Shown piece by piece: positions 53,743 through 62,509 of a stretch of DNA of 64,000 bases. Within the stretch, counting starts at the first letter, position 1; every line of letters starts with the position of its first letter. The notes under the pieces are model-generated. The model did no database searches, was not told where the DNA came from, and saw only the letters and a program-made list of their open reading frames with translations. The stretch lies in contig WTFU01000063.1 in the NCBI GenBank assembly GCA_011523945.1, positions 55,720 through 119,719 on the forward strand, in the 5' to 3' direction. A program made the position numbers and the translations under genes. This DNA is from Mariniblastus sp. (lineage in GTDB: Bacteria; Planctomycetota; Planctomycetia; Pirellulales; Pirellulaceae).

Positions 53743-56523
53743 TTACCAATCATATTTTTGTTGAAAGACAGATTGGCCTTTGGGCAAATCTATTTCCGCG
53801 ACAACGTTACCGTTCTGGTCTTTCGATAATACGATTTTCATTGCTCCCGAAAATTGGGTGGTCCATCGATCGCCAAAGACAATAGAATTCCCTTCAATCG
53901 TTGTCTGCTCAGATCGTCCAACCAGGTAGTAAAGCTTGCAAGGCTGTTCCGCTTCGATGGTAAATTTCCGAGTGATTAGTGGACGTTCATCTTCCAGAAT
54001 TGGGATAGGCTGGTCTTCAATCACGATGCCGTCCAATTGATAGTTGAAGATCGGCCGACGATTTTCATCGAAACGATACCCTTTAAACCGCGGAGAATCG
54101 GGCCCTTTAGCTTTGTTCCACTGGCTGGGCTCAGAATTTTTAGAAAACACAATCGCTTCGGGTAGTTCAAGGAGGTTTTCTCCTAATGGAGCCTCGAAGC
54201 CCTGACCGCGACCCGTCCAGTGTCGTGATGCATCGATAAAATTTTCCTGCCAGAGAAGTGCCAACCGGCATAGTTCTGCATCAAAGGCGAGGTTGACCTC
54301 TTCCGGGTAGCCAACGCCGACCGCGCGGGCCCCGGCTCCTTCAATAAAGTTTCGATAGATCTTGGGTGTATCACCTGGCGTTAATTCCATCTTCGAACGA
54401 ACTAAGCCTTTTGGTTTAGCGGCTTTATCACCGTCCTCGAGGAACTTCCAAATCGAATCGATTTGCTGATGGGTATCGCCGTTAAGGATATCGGGATAGT
54501 ACGATTTCCCGCCGGGCCAGGATTCAGGCATTCTCGTTCCGCGGCGAAAATTAGATGGTTTCAACATGTACATTTGAAACCAATCACGACTCAACCGCTT
54601 GGTCATGGTCGTTAAATCAATTGCTTGAACTCCGGTCGCGGGATATTTTCCAAACGTATGGCACTTGATGCAGGACAAGGCTTGATCGCCGGCGAAGAAC
54701 CGACCGTGGGATTTAATTTTTCTTTCCGATTCCGATTGGGTCACGGGGGGGACATTTTTCAGTTTATCGAAAGCAACGAATTCATCCGCAAGAGTTCCGA
54801 GATTGTCGGTGCCGAATTTTGGCATGCGGGTTAACATGTAAGGGCGATCTTTGGCGCTCTCAAGGAGAACCTTGTCGAGCCATTTGCGATTTAGTTTTGC
54901 ACCAATGGATTTCAACGCAGGCGGATGCTGTCCCTCGTCTCCCATTTCGGCCTGTGTTCCCGTGAACCATTTTTTTCGACCATAGATTTCCAGAGAATCT
55001 CCCCGCATATCGACGACGCCGCCGCGGATTGAGCGATCGCTCATTTGACGGTTGTGGCATGCATAACAATTGAGCGTTACCAGTTTTTCGTGGATGAGTT
55101 GTTCTGAATTTCTGGCTTGAGCCTTTGAGTTCTGCTCTGCCTTGATTGCTTCGGCAATGCACTTGCGTTGGAATGCACTAAGTCCAAACTCAACGGCGGA
55201 TTGAGTGTCAGAAAGACAACCTGCGAGCGGATTCATTTTTGAAAATGGTGCTGGATTCGGCAAAGTTGAATTGATGACCTGAGCTTCGCCAAGATTACTC
55301 TTCGGCAGTTTCATTTCGTGGCAGGATGCACAGCCGACCGACTGGAAGTAGCTCTTGCCTAGTGCAGCTTTTTTCAAATCCAGAACAAAAGGCTGGTTGT
55401 CTGGGTCAATTACGATTTCCCGAGTTGGCCGTAACAACGAGTCAAAACTGATTTCTTTTAATCCATTTCCATTGACGATAAGGCGAATTTCTTCGCCGCC
55501 TTGAAACTCAAAAAACTCAACGCGAACTTCATGGATGCCCGCGGGAATTGAAACTTCTTTTTCGACAGAATTCATTCCATGGATTCCATCATTATCAACA
55601 ATGGTGTTCCCATCGATAATCAATCGTGAACCATCATCCGAAGTTAATTTAAATCGGTATTTGCCTTCGACTGGGGTTTCCCAAAATCCAGTGAACACGA
55701 TTCCGAAGTGATCTTTCGCTTTTCCAAGCTGGACATCAAAGCCGCTGGTCGTACCTTTTGAAACGGGTTTGAGCTGTTCGAATTCCGGTAATTTTTCCCA
55801 TTTGCCTTCGTAGTAGGCGAAGTTGATTTTTGCTTCGACTACAGCATCGCGAATCAAGTACGCTGCAATATTTTGAGCTTCGGCATCGGTGAGATTGAAT
55901 TGAGGCATGCGCCCGGAGGGGCGTGTGTGTAGAGGGTTCTTGAGGAATTCTGTCAAACTCGAAAGTGAGTATTTGTTTTCCAGTGAACCGAGTGGAATCG
56001 AAGTAGCAATTTTCACATCTTCATTCTGGGGGTTGTGGCATGCGACACACCCAACGGAGTGGAACAATTGCTCTCCCAGGCTGACAGATTTTGAGTTGGA
56101 ATTTTGTTTTGCGACCGTTCCCGTTGAGGCGAGGAAGTGCGCTAAAGATTCGGCAATAAGCGCTTGCTCGGTTTCGCTTTTCCCCGCCAGTACATTCGGC
56201 ATGGTGGTGCCGGGTTTTACGTGTTGGGGATTGAGCAAATATGATTGAAAGTACTCCGGGAGGATTCGCCCGCCAACCTCTGACAGAACAGGAGCCTGCT
56301 TGGGCTGTACCGACCAATTTGACTTGGCCTCATGGCAGGACGCACAATTCAGCTCGTTTATAAGCAGGTTTCCGCGTTCTACGTTCGTAATCGTTTCTGC
56401 ATCTGTGAATCTTTCCACCCCTGGAATGATTGGATGCTTCTCATTGTTTTCTGAGAATGCGGGTTGAGCCAGAAAGCTCATCGCTGACAAAATGGATAGA
56501 AAGAATTTTGTTTTGACGGTCAT
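53743..56523 (-). CDS. Multihaem cytochrome c protein with a PA14 domain
   Basis: The 926-residue exported protein has five CXXCH sites: CASCHEA, CVACHNP, CASCHEM, CYACHNR and CIKCHTF. A PA14-type domain lies between the second and third (FDVQLGKAKDHFGIVFTG, YRFKLTSDDGSRLIIDGN, HEVRVEFFEFQGGEEI), a fold that binds sugar. The last 200 residues have no haem. PA14 plus cytochrome c is a planctomycete arrangement and suggests periplasmic redox chemistry on a carbohydrate. It sits between a sulfatase gene (98 bases upstream) and the dehydrogenase-like propeller. The number of functional haems depends on maturation. Confidence 0.88.
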   Translation of the reverse strand: MTVKTKFFLSILSAMSFLAQPAFSENNEKHPIIPGVERFTDAETITNVERGNLLINELNCASCHEAKSNWSVQPKQAPVLSEVGGRILPEYFQSYLLNPQHVKPGTTMPNVLAGKSETEQALIAESLAHFLASTGTVAKQNSNSKSVSLGEQLFHSVGCVACHNPQNEDVKIATSIPLGSLENKYSLSSLTEFLKNPLHTRPSGRMPQFNLTDAEAQNIAAYLIRDAVVEAKINFAYYEGKWEKLPEFEQLKPVSKGTTSGFDVQLGKAKDHFGIVFTGFWETPVEGKYRFKLTSDDGSRLIIDGNTIVDNDGIHGMNSVEKEVSIPAGIHEVRVEFFEFQGGEEIRLIVNGNGLKEISFDSLLRPTREIVIDPDNQPFVLDLKKAALGKSYFQSVGCASCHEMKLPKSNLGEAQVINSTLPNPAPFSKMNPLAGCLSDTQSAVEFGLSAFQRKCIAEAIKAEQNSKAQARNSEQLIHEKLVTLNCYACHNRQMSDRSIRGGVVDMRGDSLEIYGRKKWFTGTQAEMGDEGQHPPALKSIGAKLNRKWLDKVLLESAKDRPYMLTRMPKFGTDNLGTLADEFVAFDKLKNVPPVTQSESERKIKSHGRFFAGDQALSCIKCHTFGKYPATGVQAIDLTTMTKRLSRDWFQMYMLKPSNFRRGTRMPESWPGGKSYYPDILNGDTHQQIDSIWKFLEDGDKAAKPKGLVRSKMELTPGDTPKIYRNFIEGAGARAVGVGYPEEVNLAFDAELCRLALLWQENFIDASRHWTGRGQGFEAPLGENLLELPEAIVFSKNSEPSQWNKAKGPDSPRFKGYRFDENRRPIFNYQLDGIVIEDQPIPILEDERPLITRKFTIEAEQPCKLYYLVGRSEQTTIEGNSIVFGDRWTTQFSGAMKIVLSKDQNGNVVAEIDLPKGQSVFQQKYDW

Positions 56524-56621
56524 AGCAGTATTTGGCTAGATTCGAATAAGGTTGAGTGTTCGATGCGGTAAACTATAAATCAACTGAGGGTTCGGAAGAA
56601 AGATCAGAGCCCGCAGCATGA

Positions 56622-58121
56622 CTAGCGCTTTGGTTTTTTCTTGTTGCTGAATGAAGGGTGTCGCGGACCGCTTCCAAAGTATTCCGATTGATCAAAAATT
56701 TGATCAGCGTCTTCATCGGTTTCCCGTGGATCGTTGGTAGAGATCAATTCAGCTTTTAAGGACTTAATCAGTTTGGATTTGATGTTAAGGTAGTTTTCGT
56801 CATCTGCAACGTTGACCAATTGGGCCGGGTCGTGAAGTAAATCATAAAGCTCCCACTCGGGACGCTTGGCGAATGCGAGTTTATATTTAAGCTGATGCTC
56901 GGCATCTTTGTTTTGGTTTTCAACCATGTAGGTTTTCGTCGGTCCATTATCACAATCACCGAGCCAACAGCCCGGTAGGTTTGCCAACTGGTGGTTGGGC
57001 GTCCCAGATGGCCATCGATCCGGTCGGTAGTTGTGAATTAAGAGAAACTTGTCGGTCCGGATTGCGCGCATTGGCGTGCCGCCAGAATCGTCTCCTTCCT
57101 GGCAGGGAACGTGTCTTTCTTTTCCCGTAAACACACGATTTCGAGAGGCTTCGACTCGTCCCGACTTTTTAGATGTCAGAATATTGATCCAGCTTTTTCC
57201 GGTCATGCTACTTGGAATGGGAAGTCCAGCGGCATCTAAAAATGTTGGTGCTAAATCGGTGGTGCTAACGAAATCAGAAACCCTACGCCCCGGAGGAATT
57301 TTTTTGGGCCAGCGAACGGCCATCGGTACCCTTGCGCCGCTGTCATAAAGATTACTCTTGCAACGAGGGAACGGCATCCCATGATCACCGGTCACGACGA
57401 CAAGGGTCGATTCCAGTAGGTTGAGGGATTCGAGTTTAGATATTGCTCGGTTTACATCGTTGTCAAAACGTTGAACCTCAAAATAGTAATCGGCGACATC
57501 GGAGCGAATGACTTCGCTATCCGGGTAATGTTCAAACAACTTGATCTTACTCAAGTCCATGCCACTTTCACGTCCCGAGTTGAGCTTGTAACCACGATGA
57601 GGGTCGGAAGCGCCCAGCCAAAAACAGAATGGTTGGTCTTGCGGCCACGCTTCGAGAAATTTATCAAAATTCGGGTACCGCTTACCGGCAGGATGCCCTC
57701 CGGAAGTCTGAAGCCAGTTGTCGACTTTCCCCGGCCCCCAGCTTTTTCGCCAATGTCCGGTGAAGTATCCCGATTCAGCAAGAAGGTGCGGATAAGTTTG
57801 GTGTCGAGTATCCAAAATGCTGTGTAAATTTCCACCGTGCCCCAGTCGCCAATGATATTGCCCGGTAAGAATGGCGTTGCGAGATGGAGTGCAGGAGGGA
57901 GAGGAAATATAAGCGTTTTCAAAAAGAACGCCTTCTTTTGCGATGCGATCGAAGGCTGGCGTCTTCACCACGGGATCACCATAGGCGCCAGCGTGAGGCC
58001 AACCCCAATCGTCAGCGATGCAGAATAGGATATTCGGCCGGTCGTCGGCGAGAATGATATTCGCAGAGGAAGACGTGGCCAATCCAAGCAAACACAAAAT
58101 CAAAATCGCCCTGTAATTCAT
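56622..58121 (-). CDS. Periplasmic sulfatase, N-sulfoglucosamine sulfohydrolase-like
   Basis: The 499-residue product has a signal peptide (YRAILILCLLGLATSSSANI), NILFCIADDWGWPHAGAYGD, formylglycine signature CTPSRNAILTGQYHWRLG with Cys77, and VVTGDHGMPFPRCKSNLYD as the second metal-binding segment. TGDHGMPFPRCKSNLYD and the SGYFTGHWRKSWGPG segment are like heparan-N-sulfatase (sulfamidase) family members, although most marine homologues act on O-sulfated algal sugars. It is the first gene of a three-gene minus-strand unit with the PA14 cytochrome and the propeller. The tail PSFSNKKKPKR is basic. Confidence 0.92.
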   Translation of the reverse strand: MNYRAILILCLLGLATSSSANIILADDRPNILFCIADDWGWPHAGAYGDPVVKTPAFDRIAKEGVLFENAYISSPSCTPSRNAILTGQYHWRLGHGGNLHSILDTRHQTYPHLLAESGYFTGHWRKSWGPGKVDNWLQTSGGHPAGKRYPNFDKFLEAWPQDQPFCFWLGASDPHRGYKLNSGRESGMDLSKIKLFEHYPDSEVIRSDVADYYFEVQRFDNDVNRAISKLESLNLLESTLVVVTGDHGMPFPRCKSNLYDSGARVPMAVRWPKKIPPGRRVSDFVSTTDLAPTFLDAAGLPIPSSMTGKSWINILTSKKSGRVEASRNRVFTGKERHVPCQEGDDSGGTPMRAIRTDKFLLIHNYRPDRWPSGTPNHQLANLPGCWLGDCDNGPTKTYMVENQNKDAEHQLKYKLAFAKRPEWELYDLLHDPAQLVNVADDENYLNIKSKLIKSLKAELISTNDPRETDEDADQIFDQSEYFGSGPRHPSFSNKKKPKR

Positions 58122-58427
58122 CTTGCAAATTCCTTTTTGAGCCGATCACGGCAATACGATCTAACGCTTCGCAAACTCATTATGACAAGCGATTGAGATT
58201 CAATCATCCAAATTTTGCAATTAAAATTTGTTTTTATCGGTAAATTGAGTTTCATCGTCACTCGCAATCCACGCTTTTTTGCGTTGGTTATTGACAGTCA
58301 CGGCGGGACCAGTTTTCAAGAGATGCAAGAGTGAGCACCGATGCAGGATTTACTTGAAGAGGATGGCACATCGTGTAAACTTTGAATGACGTGGTTCAAC
58401 TAATGCCCTTAGCTTTGCAGATATCTA
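58122..58427. other. Divergent intergenic region between two sulfatase genes
   Basis: This 306-base region drives a sulfatase on each side. It contains AT-rich stretches near 58200-58250 but no clear promoter, palindrome or ORF that I can support. Confidence 0.4.
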
Positions 58428-60065
58428 ATGAAAAAATTAATTTCGTCGTTGGCGTTTTCCATCGGGATGTTTACTGGCGTGCTCGTCATCTCAATGACAT
58501 TAAGAACGGCGTCGGCAGATAATTTAAATCCATTGGTATCTCCAGCATTAAAAAAGTCAGTGTCGGAGGTGAAGCCAAATATTCTGTTTATTTTTACCGA
58601 CGATCACGCCTATCAATCAATCGGTGCTTACGGTTCAAAAATAAACAAAACGCCAAATATAGATCGATTGGCACGTGAGGGTTTGAGGTTCGATCGATGT
58701 TACGTAACTAACAGTATTTGTGGTCCGATGCGCGCGGTCATTCAAACTGGAAAATATTCTCACATCAATGGGTTTTGTGTAAACGGAAATAAATTTGATG
58801 GAACTCAACAAACGTTTCCAAAATTACTGCAAAAGGCTGGTTACCAAACTGCAGTCGTCGGTAAATGGCACCTCGGCACTCACATGGCACCTCAGGGATT
58901 TGATTATTCCGAGGTCTTGATTGGCCAAGGCCCTTACTACAATCCACCGATGTTGAAGAATGGGGAAAAGACGAAACATATCGGCTACACGACGGATATC
59001 ATTACCGACCTTGCGCTCAATTGGCTTACCAAAGAACGGGATCAAGAAAAGCCCTTCATGTTGATGTATCAGCATAAGGCGCCTCACCGTAATTGGCAGC
59101 CCGGCCCTAATTATCTCAACATGTATGACGACGTGACAATTCCGGAACCGGAAACGTTATTTGATTCGTACGAAGGTCGAGGCAAGCCGGCACGTACGCA
59201 GGACATGTCGATTGAAAAAACGATGACGGCCAAGGATTTAAAGTTAGTACCCCCTGGAAATTTAACCCCCGAACAACTGAAGGTTTGGAACGCGGCTTAC
59301 GAGCCTAAGAACAAGCAATTCAGAGAAGCAAACCTAACGGGTAAGGAATTGATTCGCTGGAAATATCAGCGATACCTCAAAGATTATCTTCGCTGTATTG
59401 CGTCGGTTGACGATAACATTGGTCGCATGCTGGCGTACCTCGACAGCTCTGGTTTGGCAGACAATACGATGGTCATTTATTGTTCAGACCAAGGGTTTTA
59501 TCTGGGTGAGCACGGTTGGTTTGATAAACGCTGGATGTATGAAGAGTCATTGCGGACGCCTTTTATTGTTCGTTGGCCCGGGCAGGTTGCTCCCGGTACG
59601 GTGAACAGCAGTGATATTGTTTCACCCATCGATTTCGCATCCACGTTTTGCGAAATTGCGGGTGTAAAAATACCGGATGATCTTCAGGGGCACAGTTTGG
59701 TTCCGATCTTGCGAGGTAAAACACCCGAGGATTGGCGAACTGTATTTTACTATCAGTATTATGAATATCCCGGCGCTCACTCTGTTCGTCGGCACTACGG
59801 CGTAACCGACGGAAGGCACAAGTTAATTCGTTTTTACGAGCCGGATGTCGATGAATGGGAGATGTTTGATCTCGCCTCAGACCCAAACGAAATGACAAGC
59901 ATTTATGGCGATCCGAAAGCCGCGGATGATCAAGCAAGAATGATGGCAGAACTAAATCGTTTACGAGCGGAGTTAAAAGTCACAGAAGAAGATCCCCCTC
60001 AGTCGATCCGAAGGAAGCGACAACCTCGCAATAATGCTAAACCTCAAAAGAAGGGAAATGGCTAA
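58428..60065 (+). CDS. Periplasmic sulfatase
   Basis: The 545-residue product has a signal peptide ([20 protein letters not shown]), [20 protein letters not shown], formylglycine signature [18 protein letters not shown] with Cys98, [16 protein letters not shown], and [18 protein letters not shown] as the second metal motif. [15 protein letters not shown] is characteristic of a widespread group of marine sulfatases that contains ulvan- and carrageenan-active members. The substrate here is not determined. The C-terminus is basic ([16 protein letters not shown]). It converges on the serine dehydratase gene, with 14 bases between. Confidence 0.93.
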   Translation: MKKLISSLAFSIGMFTGVLVISMTLRTASADNLNPLVSPALKKSVSEVKPNILFIFTDDHAYQSIGAYGSKINKTPNIDRLAREGLRFDRCYVTNSICGPMRAVIQTGKYSHINGFCVNGNKFDGTQQTFPKLLQKAGYQTAVVGKWHLGTHMAPQGFDYSEVLIGQGPYYNPPMLKNGEKTKHIGYTTDIITDLALNWLTKERDQEKPFMLMYQHKAPHRNWQPGPNYLNMYDDVTIPEPETLFDSYEGRGKPARTQDMSIEKTMTAKDLKLVPPGNLTPEQLKVWNAAYEPKNKQFREANLTGKELIRWKYQRYLKDYLRCIASVDDNIGRMLAYLDSSGLADNTMVIYCSDQGFYLGEHGWFDKRWMYEESLRTPFIVRWPGQVAPGTVNSSDIVSPIDFASTFCEIAGVKIPDDLQGHSLVPILRGKTPEDWRTVFYYQYYEYPGAHSVRRHYGVTDGRHKLIRFYEPDVDEWEMFDLASDPNEMTSIYGDPKAADDQARMMAELNRLRAELKVTEEDPPQSIRRKRQPRNNAKPQKKGNG

Positions 60066-60079
60066 ACCATGCCTAAGTC

Positions 60080-61453
60080 TTAGCATTCAATTACGTTGAC
60101 TGCTAAACCGCCTCGTGCGGTTTCTTTGTATTTGGTTTGCATATCTTTGCCGGTATCTCTCATCGTCTTAATGACTTTGTCGAGTGATACAAAATGATTG
60201 CCGTCGCCACGAAGTGCAAGTCTTGCGGCATTGATAGCTTTGACGGCAGCCATTGCATTTCTTTCAATGCAGGGAACTTGAACCAGTCCTCCAATCGGAT
60301 CACAAGTTAAGCCAAGGTTGTGCTCCATACCGATTTCGGCCGCATTTTCTACTTGGGCAGGGGTTCCTCCGAGCACTTCAGCCAGGCCGGCGGCTGCCAT
60401 TGAGCAGGCAGATCCTACTTCACCCTGGCAGCCCACCTCAGCGCCTGAAATCGAGGCATTAATTTTGAAGAGCGTACCAATGGCGGCTGCAGCCAGTAGA
60501 AACCGAACAATACCATCTTCGCTGGATCCCTTGCAAAATCGCCGATAGTAGTGCAGCACCGCTGGAATAATGCCGGCCGCCCCATTGGTTGGGGCGGTCA
60601 CTACCCGCCCTCCTGCTGCATTCTCTTCATTGACAGCGAGGGCCCACAGATTTACCCAATCCATACGGCTGTTGAAAATATCATCGTTAGAAGAATCCGT
60701 TCGTAATTTGCGAAACATGTGCGCTGCTCGACGTTTGACTTTTAATCCACCCGGAAGAATACCTTCTTCCTGGCAACCACGGGAAACACAGGCTTCCATG
60801 ACAGACCAAATTTGCAGTAGCCTTGTTCGCGTCTCCTGTTCAGTTCGCCAAGCAGATTCGTTTTTCAGCATCAATGTGCTGATTGAAAACCCATTGCTTT
60901 CGCAGAGTTGAAGTAACTCGTTTCCCGTTTGAAAGGGATATGCAAGTTGAGTTGAATCCGGAACGATTCGATCAGTAGAAGATGCGGTTTCATCAATAAC
61001 AAAACCTCCTCCCACAGAATAGTAAATGCGGTGAAGTATTTCATTTCCAGTTGCATCACGTGCTGTGAATCGAATTGCATTGGAATGGAAATCGAGCACT
61101 ACTCCGGAAAAGAGAAGATGCTCTTTTAACCGAAAGGGAAGCTCTCGTTTTCCAAGAATCGATAGGGACTCGCATTCTTCGACGTTGCGGAGCAGCGACA
61201 GCATGGATTTGGGGTGAACGGATTCCGGCGCGTGTCCGGCGAGACCAGCGACTACGGCTTTGTCACTGCCATGCCCTTTTCCCGTTGCCCCAAGGGAACC
61301 GCAAAGCTCAACGGTCAGTGAGTCGGTTTTTTGAAGTAGGTTTTTAGAATCGAGTTGATTTGCAAACATCAACGCTGCGCGCATTGGGCCGACCGTATGC
61401 GAACTCGACGGCCCAATGCCAATTGAAAAAAGCTCGAAGGTACTGATTGCCAT
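60080..61453 (-). CDS. sdaA: L-serine ammonia-lyase (iron-sulfur type, single chain)
   Basis: The ATG at 61453 begins [20 protein letters not shown], the standard opening of SdaA-type enzymes, and gives 457 residues (E. coli SdaA has 454). The track's 80 extra residues are spurious. Conserved cysteines that hold the [4Fe-4S] cluster are in [16 protein letters not shown] and [18 protein letters not shown]. The enzyme converts L-serine to pyruvate and ammonia in the cytoplasm. The C-terminal [12 protein letters not shown] includes the Cys that acts as the intrinsic ligand in this family. It stands alone with 133 bases to the nitroreductase stop upstream. Confidence 0.95.
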   Translation of the reverse strand: MAISTFELFSIGIGPSSSHTVGPMRAALMFANQLDSKNLLQKTDSLTVELCGSLGATGKGHGSDKAVVAGLAGHAPESVHPKSMLSLLRNVEECESLSILGKRELPFRLKEHLLFSGVVLDFHSNAIRFTARDATGNEILHRIYYSVGGGFVIDETASSTDRIVPDSTQLAYPFQTGNELLQLCESNGFSISTLMLKNESAWRTEQETRTRLLQIWSVMEACVSRGCQEEGILPGGLKVKRRAAHMFRKLRTDSSNDDIFNSRMDWVNLWALAVNEENAAGGRVVTAPTNGAAGIIPAVLHYYRRFCKGSSEDGIVRFLLAAAAIGTLFKINASISGAEVGCQGEVGSACSMAAAGLAEVLGGTPAQVENAAEIGMEHNLGLTCDPIGGLVQVPCIERNAMAAVKAINAARLALRGDGNHFVSLDKVIKTMRDTGKDMQTKYKETARGGLAVNVIEC

Positions 61454-61586
61454 TTTAATTGTCCGCGGTTTGGGGATCGCTTTGAATGGGAATTCGCATG
61501 AACGCTGCAAATATGCGGGATTTAGAATTAAGGAAAATCGGTACGAGCTTGTATCGGGTATCGCTTGGATTAGATCCCGGACTTTT

Positions 61587-62216
61587 TTAAATTCGAATAA
61601 CCATGTCATCGATAGGCCGTCGAACTTTTTGGTTATGCTGAGCTGAATCATCATCGGCTCGATAACCAATCGGAATGACAAGCACTGCGTCAAGTTGATG
61701 CTGTTCTAAATTTAAAATTTCGTTGTATTCTTTTGGGATAAAACCCTCCATTGGACAGGCGTCGATTTGCAATGTTGCGCAGGCTGCCATGAGAGTTCCC
61801 AAAGCGATGTACGCTTGTTTTGCTGCCCAATGACTCAGGGATTCGGGGGACATACGCGTCATGGAACCGATCATCACTTCACAGTATTCTTGCATTGTCC
61901 CTTCCGCCAGATTTCGCTGGGATTCCACCATGGAGACATATTCGCGAATGTAAGTCGCATCGACATCGGTTCGAGCTGCAATGATTAAAACGTGTGAGGC
62001 ATCGGCAACCTGCCGTTGCCCATAAGAGGAAGCGATAAGTTTATCCTGAAGTTCCTGGTTTTTTAGGACAACAAATTTGAAAGGTTGTAATCCGTAGGAA
62101 GTTGGAGTCAAGTTGGTTATTTCAAGTAACTCGTCGACGACTGTTTCGTCGACAAGTTTTTGGGGATCAAATTTTTTCGTAGCATATCGCCAGCGCATGG
62201 CGTCTAAAAATTTCAT
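61587..62216 (-). CDS. Nitroreductase-family NAD(P)H-dependent flavoenzyme
   Basis: The ATG at 62216 gives 209 residues (track 226) beginning [18 protein letters not shown], an FMN-binding start common in NfsB-type enzymes. [20 protein letters not shown] is the Pro-Phe substrate-side segment, and [29 protein letters not shown] the central helix. [20 protein letters not shown] is also usual. These proteins reduce quinones, nitro compounds or flavins; the natural substrate is not predictable. No signal peptide is seen. It lies upstream of the serine dehydratase gene on the same strand and could be co-transcribed. Confidence 0.88.
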   Translation of the reverse strand: MKFLDAMRWRYATKKFDPQKLVDETVVDELLEITNLTPTSYGLQPFKFVVLKNQELQDKLIASSYGQRQVADASHVLIIAARTDVDATYIREYVSMVESQRNLAEGTMQEYCEVMIGSMTRMSPESLSHWAAKQAYIALGTLMAACATLQIDACPMEGFIPKEYNEILNLEQHQLDAVLVIPIGYRADDDSAQHNQKVRRPIDDMVIRI

Positions 62217-62509
62217 GATTGAGCAGTGCAGATAAAGAGTAGGTCGAAGGAAATTAGTCTCATTCAAAAAAAAGGCTTTTGAATTACCTGTTTATAATTT
62301 TACCAATCAATTGCGACAACCGATGCATTGCAGTGTAGTCAATGGATTTGTTTGAGTTAGCGTGTCGAGCGAGGTAAAGTGTTGAGATGGTTTCAAAATA
62401 AAAGCTAAATGATTGGAAAATAAATGCGTCTCTTAATTTAGCCCGGCTTGCGTGTGACTGGCTCTTACGGACGAATTTTATTTCTTTTACTAACTGAAAT
62501 GATTTCTAC

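Noticed and set aside
61454-61693. 80-residue N-terminal extension of the serine dehydratase ORF
   Set aside because: The family starts at [20 protein letters not shown], and the extra residues overlap the nitroreductase 3' end.
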